45,059 bases of DNA from Nocardioidaceae bacterium (lineage in GTDB: Bacteria; Actinomycetota; Actinomycetes; Propionibacteriales; Nocardioidaceae). The first letter of the stretch is position 1; every line of letters starts with the position of its first letter. Under the pieces are notes generated by a model. It did no database searches. It was not told the origin of the DNA and was given only the letters and a program-made list of their open reading frames with translations. The stretch covers positions 1 through 45,059 of the forward strand of contig JAICKK010000007.1 of assembly GCA_025927955.1 (NCBI GenBank), written 5' to 3'. Of this stretch, positions 8,616 to 17,267 are shown in pieces. Position numbers and translations under genes: made by a program.

Positions 8616-9248
8616 TCACCCGGGGGGCGACGCCGGAAGGTGGTCGCGCGCCCACATGGCGGCGCTGGTCCGGTCGGAGACGCCGAGCTGGCGGAACACG
8701 CGACCGAGGTGGGCCTTCACGGTCCGCTCGCTGATGCCGAGGGCCCGTCCGATCTGCTTGTTGGCGAGCCCCTGCGCGACCAGCCGCAGCACCTCGACCT
8801 CTCGGGCGCTGAGGGCGTCGCTCGCGCCGGCGCCGTCGGACGAGGGGAGGAGCACCGCGGCGACGCGCGGGTCGATCGGCACGTGTCCCGCCGCGGCCGC
8901 CCGGACCGCACCGAGCAGCGCCGGCGGCTCGCAGTCCTTGAGGATGTACCCGATGGCGCCGGCGGCGAGTGCATCGCTGACCCGCTGGCGGTCCGAGAAG
9001 GAGGTCAGCACCAGGACCCTGGTGTCCGGCAGCGCAGCGCGGATGCCTCGGGTGGCCTCGACGCCGTCGACGCCCGGCATGGACAGGTCCATGAGGACCA
9101 CGTCGGGAGCGACCTCGACGGCGGTGGCGAGGGCGGCCGCGCCGTCGGCGGCCTGGCCGACCACAGCGATGTCGTCGCTCGCGCCGAGCAGGGTGGCGAG
9201 CCCCGTGCGTACCATCTGGTGGTCGTCGACCAGGAGGACCCGGATCAC
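8616..9248 (-). CDS. NarL/LuxR-type response regulator
   Basis: 210-aa two-component regulator. The receiver domain begins VLLVDDH, with the phosphoacceptor Asp54 in VVLMDLSMPG. The C-terminal LuxR-type helix-turn-helix is LSAREVEVLRLVAQGLANKQ with SERTVKAHLGRVFRQL. Its start overlaps the stop of the upstream histidine kinase by 4 bp (ATGA), so the pair is translationally coupled and almost certainly cognate. Targets are not visible; the two secreted-protein genes at the head of the cluster are reasonable candidates. Confidence 0.95.
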   Translation of the reverse strand: MIRVLLVDDHQMVRTGLATLLGASDDIAVVGQAADGAAALATAVEVAPDVVLMDLSMPGVDGVEATRGIRAALPDTRVLVLTSFSDRQRVSDALAAGAIGYILKDCEPPALLGAVRAAAAGHVPIDPRVAAVLLPSSDGAGASDALSAREVEVLRLVAQGLANKQIGRALGISERTVKAHLGRVFRQLGVSDRTSAAMWARDHLPASPPG

Positions 9249-10705
9249 GGCTCGACCCCGTCGCGCTGGGCGAGCGGGACGACGAGGCGCCAGTGGGTCC
9301 CCCGCCCCGGCGCGGAGGCGACCTGCAGGAGTGCCCCCGCGGACGACGCCAGGTCCGCCATGACGCGGACCCCGAAGTGGGTCTGGTCGGCAGCGTCGGC
9401 CCAGGGGCGACCGGCGAAGCCGGCGCCGTCGTCGAGCACGTCGAGCAGCACGTCGTCATCCTCCCGGTAGAGCGTCACGGCCACGGTGCACGGGCCGGCA
9501 TGCTTGGCGGCGTTGCGCAGGCACTCCTGCGCGACCCGGTAGACCAGCCGCTGCCGCTCGGGGTCCAGGCGCAGCCGGGCAGCCGGGTCCAGGTCGAGCC
9601 GGATGTCCAGGTCGCGGCCCCGGATGCTCTGCACGAGGTCGGTCAGCGCCACCTCCAGGCCCGCCCCTTCGAGGCTCGGCGGGTAGATGTCGACGAGCAG
9701 GGAACGCAGGGAGCGGATGCTCGAGCGCACCGATGTGGCGGCCACCGCCAGCTCCGACGCCAGCGGCCGCTCCCCCGCAGACTCCGCACGAGCCGCGGCC
9801 CCGGACACGGCGAAGGAGGTGGCCGCGAGCTCCTGGACGGGCCCGTCGTGCAGGGAGGCGGCGATGCGCCGGCGCTCCTCGGCCGACGCGTCGACCGCGC
9901 GCTCGAGGAGCAGCTCGCGCTGTCCTTGCGCGCGCCGCAACCGCTCCAGGAGCCGCCACAGGATCGGTGCCACGAGCACCACGAGCAGCAGCAGGCTGCT
10001 CAGCGTCACCCCGGCGAAGCCGCGCCACAGCTCGGCGGCCCGTTGGCCGACCTGGTCGTACGGGGCGTACATCTCGAAGAGCATCTCCGACCCGCGCGGT
10101 GACCAGACGGGCCGGTAGACCTCGAGCAGCCTGTCCCCCGACTCGAACTGGTTCTCCGAGCGGCTCAGGTCGGACACCTCGGCCGTGGTCCTGGGCGAGG
10201 AGAGCACCTGCCGCTGCTCGGAGCTGAGCGAGAAGGTGCGCCCGACCAGCCGGGGCTCATCGGCGTACAGCACGGTCCCGTCGGTGCTCCACAGCTTCAC
10301 CCGCACCACGTTCGGCCCGAGCACCCGTTCGTGCACGACCTTGTCCATGGCCGCGACCGCAGCCGGCGACCCGGTCAGCAGGGCCTGGGTGACGGCCGGC
10401 TGGATCACGGCCTCGGCCAGCACGTCGGCCGTGTTCGCCGCGTCGTTGACCGCCTCACGCTCGGCGAGCCTGCGGGAGGCCAGTGAGCCCACCAGGCCCA
10501 CGACGAGCAGGACGCCCAGCACGCCGAGCACCAGCTGTACGACGATCCGCCGCGGGTGCACCGACGCGTCACGCGCGGACCGCGCGGACGTGGTCGAGAG
10601 CGTGGACCAGCCCAGCTCCGGCTCCCCGACCGCGGCGGGCGAGGTCGGGGAGCCGGAGTCGCGGGGTGTCGAGCTAGTCGTCCGACCCGTGCCCACCTGA
10701 GCCAT
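9245..10705 (-). CDS. Membrane sensor histidine kinase (HisKA_3 type)
   Basis: 486-aa kinase from the ATG at 10705. A first membrane helix lies at about residues 54-73, an extracytoplasmic sensor region follows, and a second helix is at about 230-249. The HisKA_3 dimerisation motif reads ERRRIAASLHDGPVQELAAT, with His286 as the likely phosphorylation site. A HATPase domain follows (LRNAAKHAG, DDGAGFAG, HFGVRVM). The start is uncertain: the frame is open to 10789, and a GTG at 10696 is 11 bp from GGAGG. Any of these overlaps the 3-prime end of the upstream repeat-protein gene, which suggests co-translation. Signal unknown; the two small secreted proteins encoded upstream may be part of the sensing system (inference). 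Confidence 0.9.
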   Translation of the reverse strand: MAQVGTGRTTSSTPRDSGSPTSPAAVGEPELGWSTLSTTSARSARDASVHPRRIVVQLVLGVLGVLLVVGLVGSLASRRLAEREAVNDAANTADVLAEAVIQPAVTQALLTGSPAAVAAMDKVVHERVLGPNVVRVKLWSTDGTVLYADEPRLVGRTFSLSSEQRQVLSSPRTTAEVSDLSRSENQFESGDRLLEVYRPVWSPRGSEMLFEMYAPYDQVGQRAAELWRGFAGVTLSSLLLLVVLVAPILWRLLERLRRAQGQRELLLERAVDASAEERRRIAASLHDGPVQELAATSFAVSGAAARAESAGERPLASELAVAATSVRSSIRSLRSLLVDIYPPSLEGAGLEVALTDLVQSIRGRDLDIRLDLDPAARLRLDPERQRLVYRVAQECLRNAAKHAGPCTVAVTLYREDDDVLLDVLDDGAGFAGRPWADAADQTHFGVRVMADLASSAGALLQVASAPGRGTHWRLVVPLAQRDGVEP

Positions 10706-11186
10706 CACCTCCGTGGCCGCTTCCGTGGCCGCTTCCGTCGTCCGATCCGTGACGGTGGTGGCCGCCGTGGTCGTCACCCCGCTCCGCACTGCGCGTCACC
10801 CGCACCCGGATACGGTCACCACCGTGGTCGTCCCCCGGCTCAGCACTGCGCGTCACCCGCACCCGGACACGGTCACCACCGTGGTCGTCACCCGGCTCCG
10901 CACTGCGCGTCACCAGCACCCGGACACGGTCGCCACCGTGGTTGTCACCCGGCTCCGCACTCCGCGTCACCCGCACCCGGTCGCCACCGTGGTCGTCACC
11001 CGGCTCCGCACTCCGCGTCGGGGTGGCGGTGCCGGTCGGGGTCGGCGAGGCGAGGCGCAGCACCTGGGCGCGCTCCGGCGTGCGGACCGGGATGTCGTGC
11101 GAGAACGAGCCGTTGGCCATCAGTCCGGTGCCCGCGGGCACGATGGCCGCGACGGCGGCGAGTGGGTAGAGAAAGAGGCGCTTCAT
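10674..11186 (-). CDS. Secreted Asp/His/Gly-rich tandem-repeat protein
   Basis: 170-aa protein of no family I can name. A signal peptide (MKRLFLYPLAAVAAIVPAG) and a Thr/Pro linker (SPTPTGTATPT) precede five tandem units at residues 58-147. The units have the form RSAEPGDDHGGDRVRVRVT and are 16-19 residues long. The tail (148-170) is made almost only of Ser, Gly, His and Asp. Regularly placed Asp-Asp-His and Gly-Gly-Asp groups suggest metal (for example Ca) binding outside the membrane, but this is conjecture. The ATG at 11186 has AAGGAA upstream. The gene is 50 bp after the 140-aa secreted protein gene, and its end overlaps the histidine-kinase start by about 32 bp. Confidence 0.8.
   Translation of the reverse strand: MKRLFLYPLAAVAAIVPAGTGLMANGSFSHDIPVRTPERAQVLRLASPTPTGTATPTRSAEPGDDHGGDRVRVTRSAEPGDNHGGDRVRVLVTRSAEPGDDHGGDRVRVRVTRSAEPGDDHGGDRIRVRVTRSAERGDDHGGHHRHGSDDGSGHGSGHGGDGSGGHGSDD
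10746..11015 (-). repeat. Five in-frame tandem repeats (about 48-57 bp units)
   Basis: Direct repeats within the secreted protein gene encode the RSAEPGDDHGGDR units. Unit lengths from the N-terminus are 17, 19, 19, 19 and 16 residues. Differences between units are mostly single substitutions (Asp to Asn, Val to Ile) and loss or gain of an Arg-Val pair. This is typical of recent expansion by slippage. Confidence 0.85.
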
Positions 11187-11236
11187 GTCTGTTCCTTCCG
11201 AAGGGTGATTGTGGCGGAGATGTGCGGCTCGTGGGC

Positions 11237-11659
11237 TCAGCCCGGGAAAGTGACCGTGCCGTGGCAGGTCTGACCGGTCACGGCGTTGCGGGCGTCGGCG
11301 GTGATGACGTCGCGTCCGGTCCGGTTGGCGAGCAGTCGCTCCACGGAGAACGACCCGCTGGGCGCGGTGGTGTGCCGGGTACCGGTGTAGACCCGCACGC
11401 GGTTGTCGCTCAGGCTCACCGTCCACAGCTGGCCGGCCCGGTTGGAGTCGACCTCGAGCTCCGTCTCGATCCGCGACCCGTCGGCCTTGGCCTTGAGCTT
11501 CCAGGTGGTCGACGTGGCGCCGCAGTGACCGCTGGACCTCGCCTCCACCCCCTTGGCCGACGCCGGTGTGGCGCCGGCGGCGACCACGCCGCCGATGAGG
11601 GCCGCGGCGGCCACCGCCGCCGCCGCCGTGCGAGGTCCCGAAGCCGTGCGTGCGTTCAT
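11237..11659 (-). CDS. Small secreted protein of unknown function
   Basis: 140-aa protein. The ATG at 11659 (AGGAGC upstream) opens a clear Sec signal peptide rich in Ala with a cleavage site after ATPASA. The ~105-residue mature part has two cysteines (GHCGATS near its start and GQTCHG near its end) that could form a disulfide. It also has a beta-rich pattern: WKLKAKADGSRIETELEVD, then NRAGQLWTVSLSDN, then GSFSVERLLANRTGRD. I recall similar small secreted proteins in other actinobacteria, but know no function. It heads the minus-strand cluster with the repeat protein and the two-component system, so a link to signalling or envelope stress is a fair inference. Confidence 0.8.
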   Translation of the reverse strand: MNARTASGPRTAAAAVAAAALIGGVVAAGATPASAKGVEARSSGHCGATSTTWKLKAKADGSRIETELEVDSNRAGQLWTVSLSDNRVRVYTGTRHTTAPSGSFSVERLLANRTGRDVITADARNAVTGQTCHGTVTFPG

Positions 11660-11774
11660 GTCTGCTCCTGATGCTCGAAGGCCGGCTTGTCCGGCGCTGT
11701 CGTGCAACAGTGCGGCCGAGGCGCGGGCAGCCGCTATCGGGCGATGGTCTTACGACCACCCGCGCGCGGCTCCG

Positions 11775-14369
11775 TCAGCGCAGCGCGACGGCCAGTCGCG
11801 TCGTCCCCGTCCCCCGGCCGGCGTCCACCAGCACCTCCCGGCCTCGGGCCGTCCGCACCACGTCGTACGACGACCGGTGCCCGTCGAGCCGCACGGAGGC
11901 CACCGTCGCGCCGGCAGGGAGCACCGCGCCGACCGTGAGCCGCCACGAGCGGTCCTGGTGCACGAGCGTGGTGAGCCGGTGCGAGGTCCGCTCCGCGCGC
12001 ACGTCGACGCTGCCGGTTCCGAGCCGCACGTGCCGGCCGGCGACGCGGGTCTGCCCGTCCGGGACCTGCGGCACGACGCTGAGCCGGTTCCGGCCGATGT
12101 CGGGTGAGACGCCGAGCTGGAAGTGCACGACCGGCCACAGGATGCCGTAGGTCCCCCACGCCTGCAGCGCCATCGACCTCGTGGTGAAGGGCTGGTCGAT
12201 GTTCGCCACGAAGTCGGGCGACGGCGCGATCTCGGGCATCGCCCCGGGCAGCTCCCAGACGCCGGGGTCGAGCTGCAGGGTGGCGTTCGCCGTGGTGTAC
12301 CGCGCGAGCTGGCCGGCACCCATCCGGCCCAGCGCCGCCTCGGCCACCGCCATCACCGAGGTGGTCAGCGTGAAGATGGAGCGCTCGGACTTGACCGAGG
12401 ACACGGCCTGGTCGCAGGTCGCTCCCGGGTTGCCCCCGGGGTCGGTGGTCGCGCCGGTGCCGGTGTGGAACAGCCCGTAGGTGCCGGTGTAGCAGGGGCC
12501 CTCGCGCTGGGCCACGAGCTCGCGGGCGTGACCCACGGGGGCCAGCGGGCCGTCGGGACGACCCGGCCGGACGAGCTCGGCCTCGACCGGCGTCAGCCCG
12601 ATCCAGTGCCGCTGGAACACCTTGACGTTGCCCGGGTCGTCGAGGGAGTCGGCGTACTGGGTGGCCTTCGGGCCGTACCACCAGGCGTGGTCGAAGCGCC
12701 TCTCCAGCCCGGCGGCCTTGCGGCCGGCCCAGCGGACGGTGGCGGTGTCGCCCACGCTCCGCGCCATGTCGGCGAGGTCGCGAAGCCCGCGGATGGTGTA
12801 GACGGTGTTGTCGAGCTTCTCCTCGCCCATGCCGGTGCGCTCGACGTTGCCGAGACCCTCCGGCCAGCCGTCGCCGTCGGCGTCGAGGTGGTCGAAGATG
12901 TAGCGCAGGTTCGCCTTCGCGAACGGGTAGAGCTCGTCGCGGAACGCGTCGTCGCCCGTCCAGCGCCACACCAGCGCCACCAGGCTCGGGAGCTTCGCGG
13001 TCTCGTCGGTGTTGCCGGCGTCGCCGTTCGCGCCGTAGTAGACCTGGCCGTCGGACGTCACCTCGTGCACGACCTTGCCGCTGCCCTCGTTGGCCACCTC
13101 GCTGACGTCGCGCAGCGCCCGCAGGTGGTCCTCGATCGCGCGGAACTGGCCGGCGGCCACGGCCGCGAAGCCGGTGTACTCGCCGTCGGTGGCGAACAGC
13201 CACGGGTAGTCCGGGAAGCCGGCGCCGATCCAGCGGGCCTTCGCGACCGTGCCCATCGGTGCCGGGTACGTCGTGCCGGCGTGCGTCACGCGCACCTGCA
13301 GGTGGCGGGCCTCCTGCACGGAGTCGGCGAGGTTCTGCTCGCTCCAGGCGACGGAGCGCTGCAGCAGCCGGTCGCCGGGCAGGTCGACGCGGGTGTCGCG
13401 GGCGAGTGCTCGCCGGGCGGCCACCTTGGCGCGCAGCAGCCCGGCCGGGTCGCGCAGCGCCGCGCGCTGGGCAGCCCGGGCGGCCGCGACCCCGTCGTCG
13501 GACCCGGCAACGGAGAACCACACGGTCCGCCCGCCGGCGGGGACCCGGACCGAGTAGGTCAGCCGGCCGCCGGTCCCCTTGCCGTAGGCGGTGTCGTCGC
13601 AGCGATCGGGCGGCGTCGGGGTTCCGGGGCCCGAGGCCGGGCAGATGACGTCGCCCTGCGGGCCCCGGTGCGCGGGTCCCAGCGCGGTGCGCACCGGCGC
13701 GAGCGTGGACCCCACCAACGCTGCGTAGTGGTGCGGCTCGGCGTTCTCGACCGGCGGCGTGCCGTCCTCCCGGAACAGCAGGCTTCCGCCCGCGACGCTG
13801 CCGGTGTCCTTCAGGTTGTACGTCGTCTGGCTCGGCGTGGTCTCGCCCCAGGGGTAGACCTTCATCAGCTCCGAGTGCGCGTCGACCGAGAGCCGCACCG
13901 TGCGCGGGCGCGTCGAGGTCAGCCGCAGCCCGACGAGGCCGGCGCGCAGGCCGTCGGGGGCGAAGTCCGTGCGGGTGATGCGGACCCCGTCGTGGCGGCC
14001 GAGGTCCATCCGCTGGTACCCCCAGCCGCTGGTGTAGCGGCCCGCGCTCAGCCACCTGCCGTCGACCGCGAACCACAGACCGTCGAGCAGCTTGACCGGG
14101 GGCGTCCAGAAGCCGCCCATCTCGCCACGGGTGTGGAAGCCGGTCGCGGGGTAGCTGCCGTCCTCGGCGCCCATCTCGTAGAACCGGTCCCCCGTCACCA
14201 GGCTGCGACGGTCCGCCAGCCGGGTCCCGGTCGAGGCCTCCGGCGTGCGCGTCCCGGCGGCGGGCTCCGGCCCGGCGGGTCGTCGTACGCCTGCGGCGGG
14301 TTGGAGGGAGGACAGCGGCACGCTCACCGCGATGGCCAGGAGGGCGGCGACGAGCGGAGAGCGGCGCAT
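11775..14369 (-). CDS. Secreted six-hairpin-type glycosidase (debranching-like)
   Basis: 864-aa protein. The ATG at 14369 (AAAGG upstream) opens a signal peptide (MRRSPLVAALLAIAVSVPLS), so it is exported. An N-terminal beta-sandwich region (about residues 60-330) is followed by an alpha-helical toroid. Motifs there include GAGFPDYPWLFATDGEYTG, GNTDETAKLPSLVALVWRW and LDADGDGWPEGLGNVERTG. These resemble glycogen-debranching or GH15/GH63-like proteins; the Glu residues in the second and third motifs are catalytic candidates. The exact GH family and substrate cannot be read with confidence. It lies 115 bp upstream of the secreted-protein/two-component cluster on the same strand but probably has its own promoter. 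Confidence 0.75.
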   Translation of the reverse strand: MRRSPLVAALLAIAVSVPLSSLQPAAGVRRPAGPEPAAGTRTPEASTGTRLADRRSLVTGDRFYEMGAEDGSYPATGFHTRGEMGGFWTPPVKLLDGLWFAVDGRWLSAGRYTSGWGYQRMDLGRHDGVRITRTDFAPDGLRAGLVGLRLTSTRPRTVRLSVDAHSELMKVYPWGETTPSQTTYNLKDTGSVAGGSLLFREDGTPPVENAEPHHYAALVGSTLAPVRTALGPAHRGPQGDVICPASGPGTPTPPDRCDDTAYGKGTGGRLTYSVRVPAGGRTVWFSVAGSDDGVAAARAAQRAALRDPAGLLRAKVAARRALARDTRVDLPGDRLLQRSVAWSEQNLADSVQEARHLQVRVTHAGTTYPAPMGTVAKARWIGAGFPDYPWLFATDGEYTGFAAVAAGQFRAIEDHLRALRDVSEVANEGSGKVVHEVTSDGQVYYGANGDAGNTDETAKLPSLVALVWRWTGDDAFRDELYPFAKANLRYIFDHLDADGDGWPEGLGNVERTGMGEEKLDNTVYTIRGLRDLADMARSVGDTATVRWAGRKAAGLERRFDHAWWYGPKATQYADSLDDPGNVKVFQRHWIGLTPVEAELVRPGRPDGPLAPVGHARELVAQREGPCYTGTYGLFHTGTGATTDPGGNPGATCDQAVSSVKSERSIFTLTTSVMAVAEAALGRMGAGQLARYTTANATLQLDPGVWELPGAMPEIAPSPDFVANIDQPFTTRSMALQAWGTYGILWPVVHFQLGVSPDIGRNRLSVVPQVPDGQTRVAGRHVRLGTGSVDVRAERTSHRLTTLVHQDRSWRLTVGAVLPAGATVASVRLDGHRSSYDVVRTARGREVLVDAGRGTGTTRLAVALR

Positions 14370-14483
14370 GGGAGACCTTTCCCGATTTATCCGAATGTGA
14401 CGTGCCCCACATCCGACACCGGTCGACGCCCCGCTGGCAACCCCCGTGGGTTTGGCGCGTCCTGGACCGGTAACGGGGTCGGC

Positions 14484-15518
14484 ATGGACTACCGGAACCT
14501 CGGGCGCACCGGGTGCGCCGTCTCGACCCTCACGCTGGGCACCATGACCTTCGGCAAGGAGACCGACGAGCACGCGGCCCACGAGCAGCTCGACGCGTTC
14601 TTCGAGGCCGGCGGGAACCTCGTCGACACCGCCGACGTGTACACCACCGGCGTGTCGGAGGAGGTGGTCGGGCACTGGCTGGCACAGCGGCCCGCCGACG
14701 TCCGGGACCGGGCCGTGGTCGCCACCAAGGGCCGGTTCCCGATGGGCGACGACGTCAACGACCTCGGCCTGTCCCGACGCCACCTGCAGCGGGCACTCGA
14801 CGCGTCCCTTCGTCGCCTCGGCGTCGACTGCGTCGACCTGTACCAGGTGCACTCCTGGGACCCGGTGACCCCGTTGGAGGAGACGCTCGCGACCCTCGAC
14901 GACATGGTGCGCGCGGGCAAGGTCCGCTACGTCGGGCTGTCGAACTACACCGGCTGGCAGGTGCAGAAGACCATGGCGCTCGCCGAGCGGCACGGCTGGC
15001 ACGCGCCGGTCACGCTGCAGCCGCAGTACAACCTGCTCGTGCGCGAGCTCGAGTGGGAGATCGTGCCGTCCTGCCTCGACGCCGGCCTCGGGCTGCTGCC
15101 CTGGTCCCCGCTGGGCGGCGGCTGGCTGACGGGCAAGTACACCCGTGACCAGCGGCCCACCGGCGCCACCCGCCTGGGCGAGAACCCCGAGCGCGGAGTC
15201 GAGGCCTACGACCGCCGCTCGGCCCAGCAGCGCACGTGGGACGTCGTGGACGCGGTCCGCGAGGTCGCCGACGGGCGGGGCGCGAGCATGGCTCAGGTCG
15301 CCCTGGCGTGGCTCGCCGACCGGCCCGCGGTGACCTCGGTCATCCTCGGTGCCCGCACCAGCGAGCAGCTCGCCGACAACCTGGGGGCCGCCGGTCTGTA
15401 CCTCGACGCCGACGAGACCGCCCGGCTCGACGCGGCCAGCGACCCGGGCGCCGCCGACTACCCGTACGGCGGGCCGGGGATCGCGCAGCGCGGGCGGACC
15501 GTCGACCGGTCACAGTAG
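14484..15518 (+). CDS. Aldo/keto reductase
   Basis: 344-aa NADPH-dependent oxidoreductase of the AKR superfamily, close in pattern to the voltage-gated K-channel beta-subunit-like/YghZ group. The N-terminal strand MDYRNLGRTG is typical. The catalytic tetrad is visible: Asp48 (NLVDTAD), Tyr53 (DVYTTG), Lys82 (VVATKG) and His123 (YQVHSW). The C-terminal cofactor-binding region has VILGARTSEQLADNL. The ATG has no clear ribosome site; TAACGG lies 7 nt upstream and could be a -10 of a leaderless transcript. Substrate unknown. It is divergent from the large glycosidase with about 115 bp between starts. Confidence 0.93.
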   Translation: MDYRNLGRTGCAVSTLTLGTMTFGKETDEHAAHEQLDAFFEAGGNLVDTADVYTTGVSEEVVGHWLAQRPADVRDRAVVATKGRFPMGDDVNDLGLSRRHLQRALDASLRRLGVDCVDLYQVHSWDPVTPLEETLATLDDMVRAGKVRYVGLSNYTGWQVQKTMALAERHGWHAPVTLQPQYNLLVRELEWEIVPSCLDAGLGLLPWSPLGGGWLTGKYTRDQRPTGATRLGENPERGVEAYDRRSAQQRTWDVVDAVREVADGRGASMAQVALAWLADRPAVTSVILGARTSEQLADNLGAAGLYLDADETARLDAASDPGAADYPYGGPGIAQRGRTVDRSQ

Positions 15519-15576
15519 CGCCGCGCGGGGGCCAGCGACCATCCGTTACTATCTCGTCGTCCCCGCTGCGGGGCGT

Positions 15577-15652
15577 GCGGATGTAGCTCAGTTGGTAGAG
15601 CGCGACCTTCCCAAGGTCGATGTCGCGAGTTCGAGTCTCGTCATCCGCTCCA
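15577..15652 (+). tRNA. tRNA-Gly (anticodon CCC)
   Basis: Complete cloverleaf with encoded CCA. The acceptor arm GCGGATG pairs with CATCCGC. The D-arm stem is GCTC/GAGC. The anticodon stem CGACC/GGTCG encloses the loop TTCCCAA, giving anticodon CCC, which reads GGG glycine codons. The T-arm GCGAG/CTCGT carries TTCGAGT. The discriminator is T, followed by CCA at 15650-15652. Confidence 0.95.
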
Positions 15653-15754
15653 CGCCAGGGCGAGGTCGGCGCCGCCTTCCGGTCCGGGAACGTGCCCGCC
15701 GCCCGGCCCCTCGATGATCGGCGCCGGCCGGTCCACCAGCGGAGCCGCGACCGC

Positions 15755-16291
15755 CTACCGGACGACCCGGTGCCAGACGTTGGTCACGTGCGGGAGCACC
15801 TGGACCTGCAGGCGCTCGAGTCGCACCTGGCGTCCTTGCGGGTGGGCGAACAGTCGCGTGCCGCCACCCAGCAGGACGGGGGCGATGACCGTCAGGACCT
15901 CGTCGACCTCGCCGAGGTCCAGGCACTCCCGGGCGAGCTCGGCACCGAGCAGGTTGACGTACCTGTCGCCGGCGGCCGCGCGCGCGGCTCGCAGACCCGC
16001 TCGCGGCTCGCCCACGAAGCACACGTCCTCGCCGCCGGTCGACGGCTGCCGCGTCACGACGAACACCGGCCCGCGCCACGTCCCCTCGAACGCGCCTTCC
16101 TGGTCGGTGCCGCGGTGCGGGTCGTCTCCCCGGTGGGTACGCCCGCCCACCAGCAGCGCTCCGATCTCGCGCTGAAGCCGCTCGACCGGTGGGTTCGGCT
16201 GCAGGTACGGCCGCAGCCATGACATGTCACCGCCTGGGCCGGCGATGTAGCCGTCCAGCGACATCGTCGCCGAGTACAGGACCTTGCTCAC
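15755..16291 (-). CDS. RibD C-terminal/dihydrofolate-reductase-like protein
   Basis: 178-aa protein of the bacterial bifunctional deaminase-reductase C-terminal (DHFR-like) family. Family signs are SATMSLDGYIAGPGGDMSWL at the N-terminus, then LLVGGRTH, and VLTVIAPVLLGGGTRLF near the C-terminus. Members are NAD(P)H-binding reductases, mostly of unknown substrate. I chose the GTG at 16291, which has GGGGAGG just upstream and begins the conserved strand; the frame stays open to 16483 but the added residues are Arg/Pro-rich and unlike the family. It converges on the tRNA-Gly gene, about 100 bp away. Confidence 0.88.
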   Translation of the reverse strand: MSKVLYSATMSLDGYIAGPGGDMSWLRPYLQPNPPVERLQREIGALLVGGRTHRGDDPHRGTDQEGAFEGTWRGPVFVVTRQPSTGGEDVCFVGEPRAGLRAARAAAGDRYVNLLGAELARECLDLGEVDEVLTVIAPVLLGGGTRLFAHPQGRQVRLERLQVQVLPHVTNVWHRVVR

Positions 16292-16460
16292 ACGACCTCC
16301 CCTTCGGAGACGTCCTGCCACCGTGGGCACCTGGACCTCGAGCATCGTCGACAGCCGACATGGCCGGGTGGGAGGGGTCGACAGGCGGCGCGTTCCCGCG
16401 ACGAGCCTGGCCCACGGCCGGGCCGACGACATCGGCCAGCGGTGGTGGCCGGCGGGTCGC

Positions 16461-17267
16461 TCACCTCGTCGGCACCGTGTCACGCGTGCTGCCGTCGGCC
16501 AGGGTCACGGCGAAGCTCGGCGCATCGGCGATCTCGGGGTTGTCCATCCTCGCCTCACCAGCCGGCCACCAGGCCGCGAAGCGACCCCCGCTTACCGAGG
16601 CCTCGACCTTGAGCCCGGAGGGGGTGTGCACAGTGACGCCGACGACGTCGCGCCCGACGTAGCCGTCGACCCAGTTCAGGAGGTCCCCGTGCAGATCGCC
16701 GCTCATGCTCATGGTCTCGACGATGTGGCCGCGACCGACACGTGGGGCCGGAGCCGCCTCGGCGTCGTACTGTCCGAAGATCTCGCCCTCGAGGTCGGCG
16801 GGATCGCGACCGACCAGGTCGTTCGGCAGCAGGCAGGCGGCCTCCGCCCCCGAGCCGCCGAGGAGCACGTAAGTCCACTCGCCGCGCTGCTCGGCGACCA
16901 GCACCTGCTCGCTCCGGTCGGGGACCCCGAGGGCCGCGCGGCAGGTGGCGGCGGCCACCGTGGCCGCGTTGCCTGCGAGCGGCGTCGGCCTCGGCGTCCA
17001 CGAGCCGAAGGCGGTGCCGCCGAGCAGCAGGGCGGGGACGGCGACGCCGGTGGCGCCGACCAGACCGGCGACGACCAGGAGTCGCCGCGGTCGGCGCGGG
17101 CGGTCGGGCTCGACCCGGAGCGGGTGCTCGTCGGGCGTGGTGACGATGCGCGTGAAGGTCGCGTCGGCGCGCGCCCGCTCGGCCTCGGTGAGGGCAGGCG
17201 CCGGCCCGGCGGGGTCCAGGTCGCGCAGGACCGTGAGGGTCAGGGGGTCGAAGCTGGGCCTGCTCAT
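16461..17267 (-). CDS. Membrane protein coupled to ECF sigma factor
   Basis: 268-aa protein with a cytoplasmic N-terminus of about 75 residues, one membrane helix (RLLVVAGLVGATGVAVPALLL) and an exported C-terminal domain of about 165 residues. That domain contains two cysteines (AATCRAALGV and EAACLLPND) and an NWVDGYVGRDVVGVTV stretch. Its ATG overlaps the sigma gene stop by 4 bp, so the two are translationally coupled. Position and topology suggest an anti-sigma factor or sigma-linked signalling protein, but I see no zinc-binding HxxxCxxC motif. The topology is also like the CU044_5270-type proteins that often follow such sigma genes. Confidence 0.75.
   Translation of the reverse strand: MSRPSFDPLTLTVLRDLDPAGPAPALTEAERARADATFTRIVTTPDEHPLRVEPDRPRRPRRLLVVAGLVGATGVAVPALLLGGTAFGSWTPRPTPLAGNAATVAAATCRAALGVPDRSEQVLVAEQRGEWTYVLLGGSGAEAACLLPNDLVGRDPADLEGEIFGQYDAEAAPAPRVGRGHIVETMSMSGDLHGDLLNWVDGYVGRDVVGVTVHTPSGLKVEASVSGGRFAAWWPAGEARMDNPEIADAPSFAVTLADGSTRDTVPTR

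Noticed and set aside
8458-9459. 333-aa minus-strand frame across the response regulator
   Set aside because: Arg/Gly/Pro-rich shadow; overlaps the well-supported NarL-type gene and the kinase in another frame.
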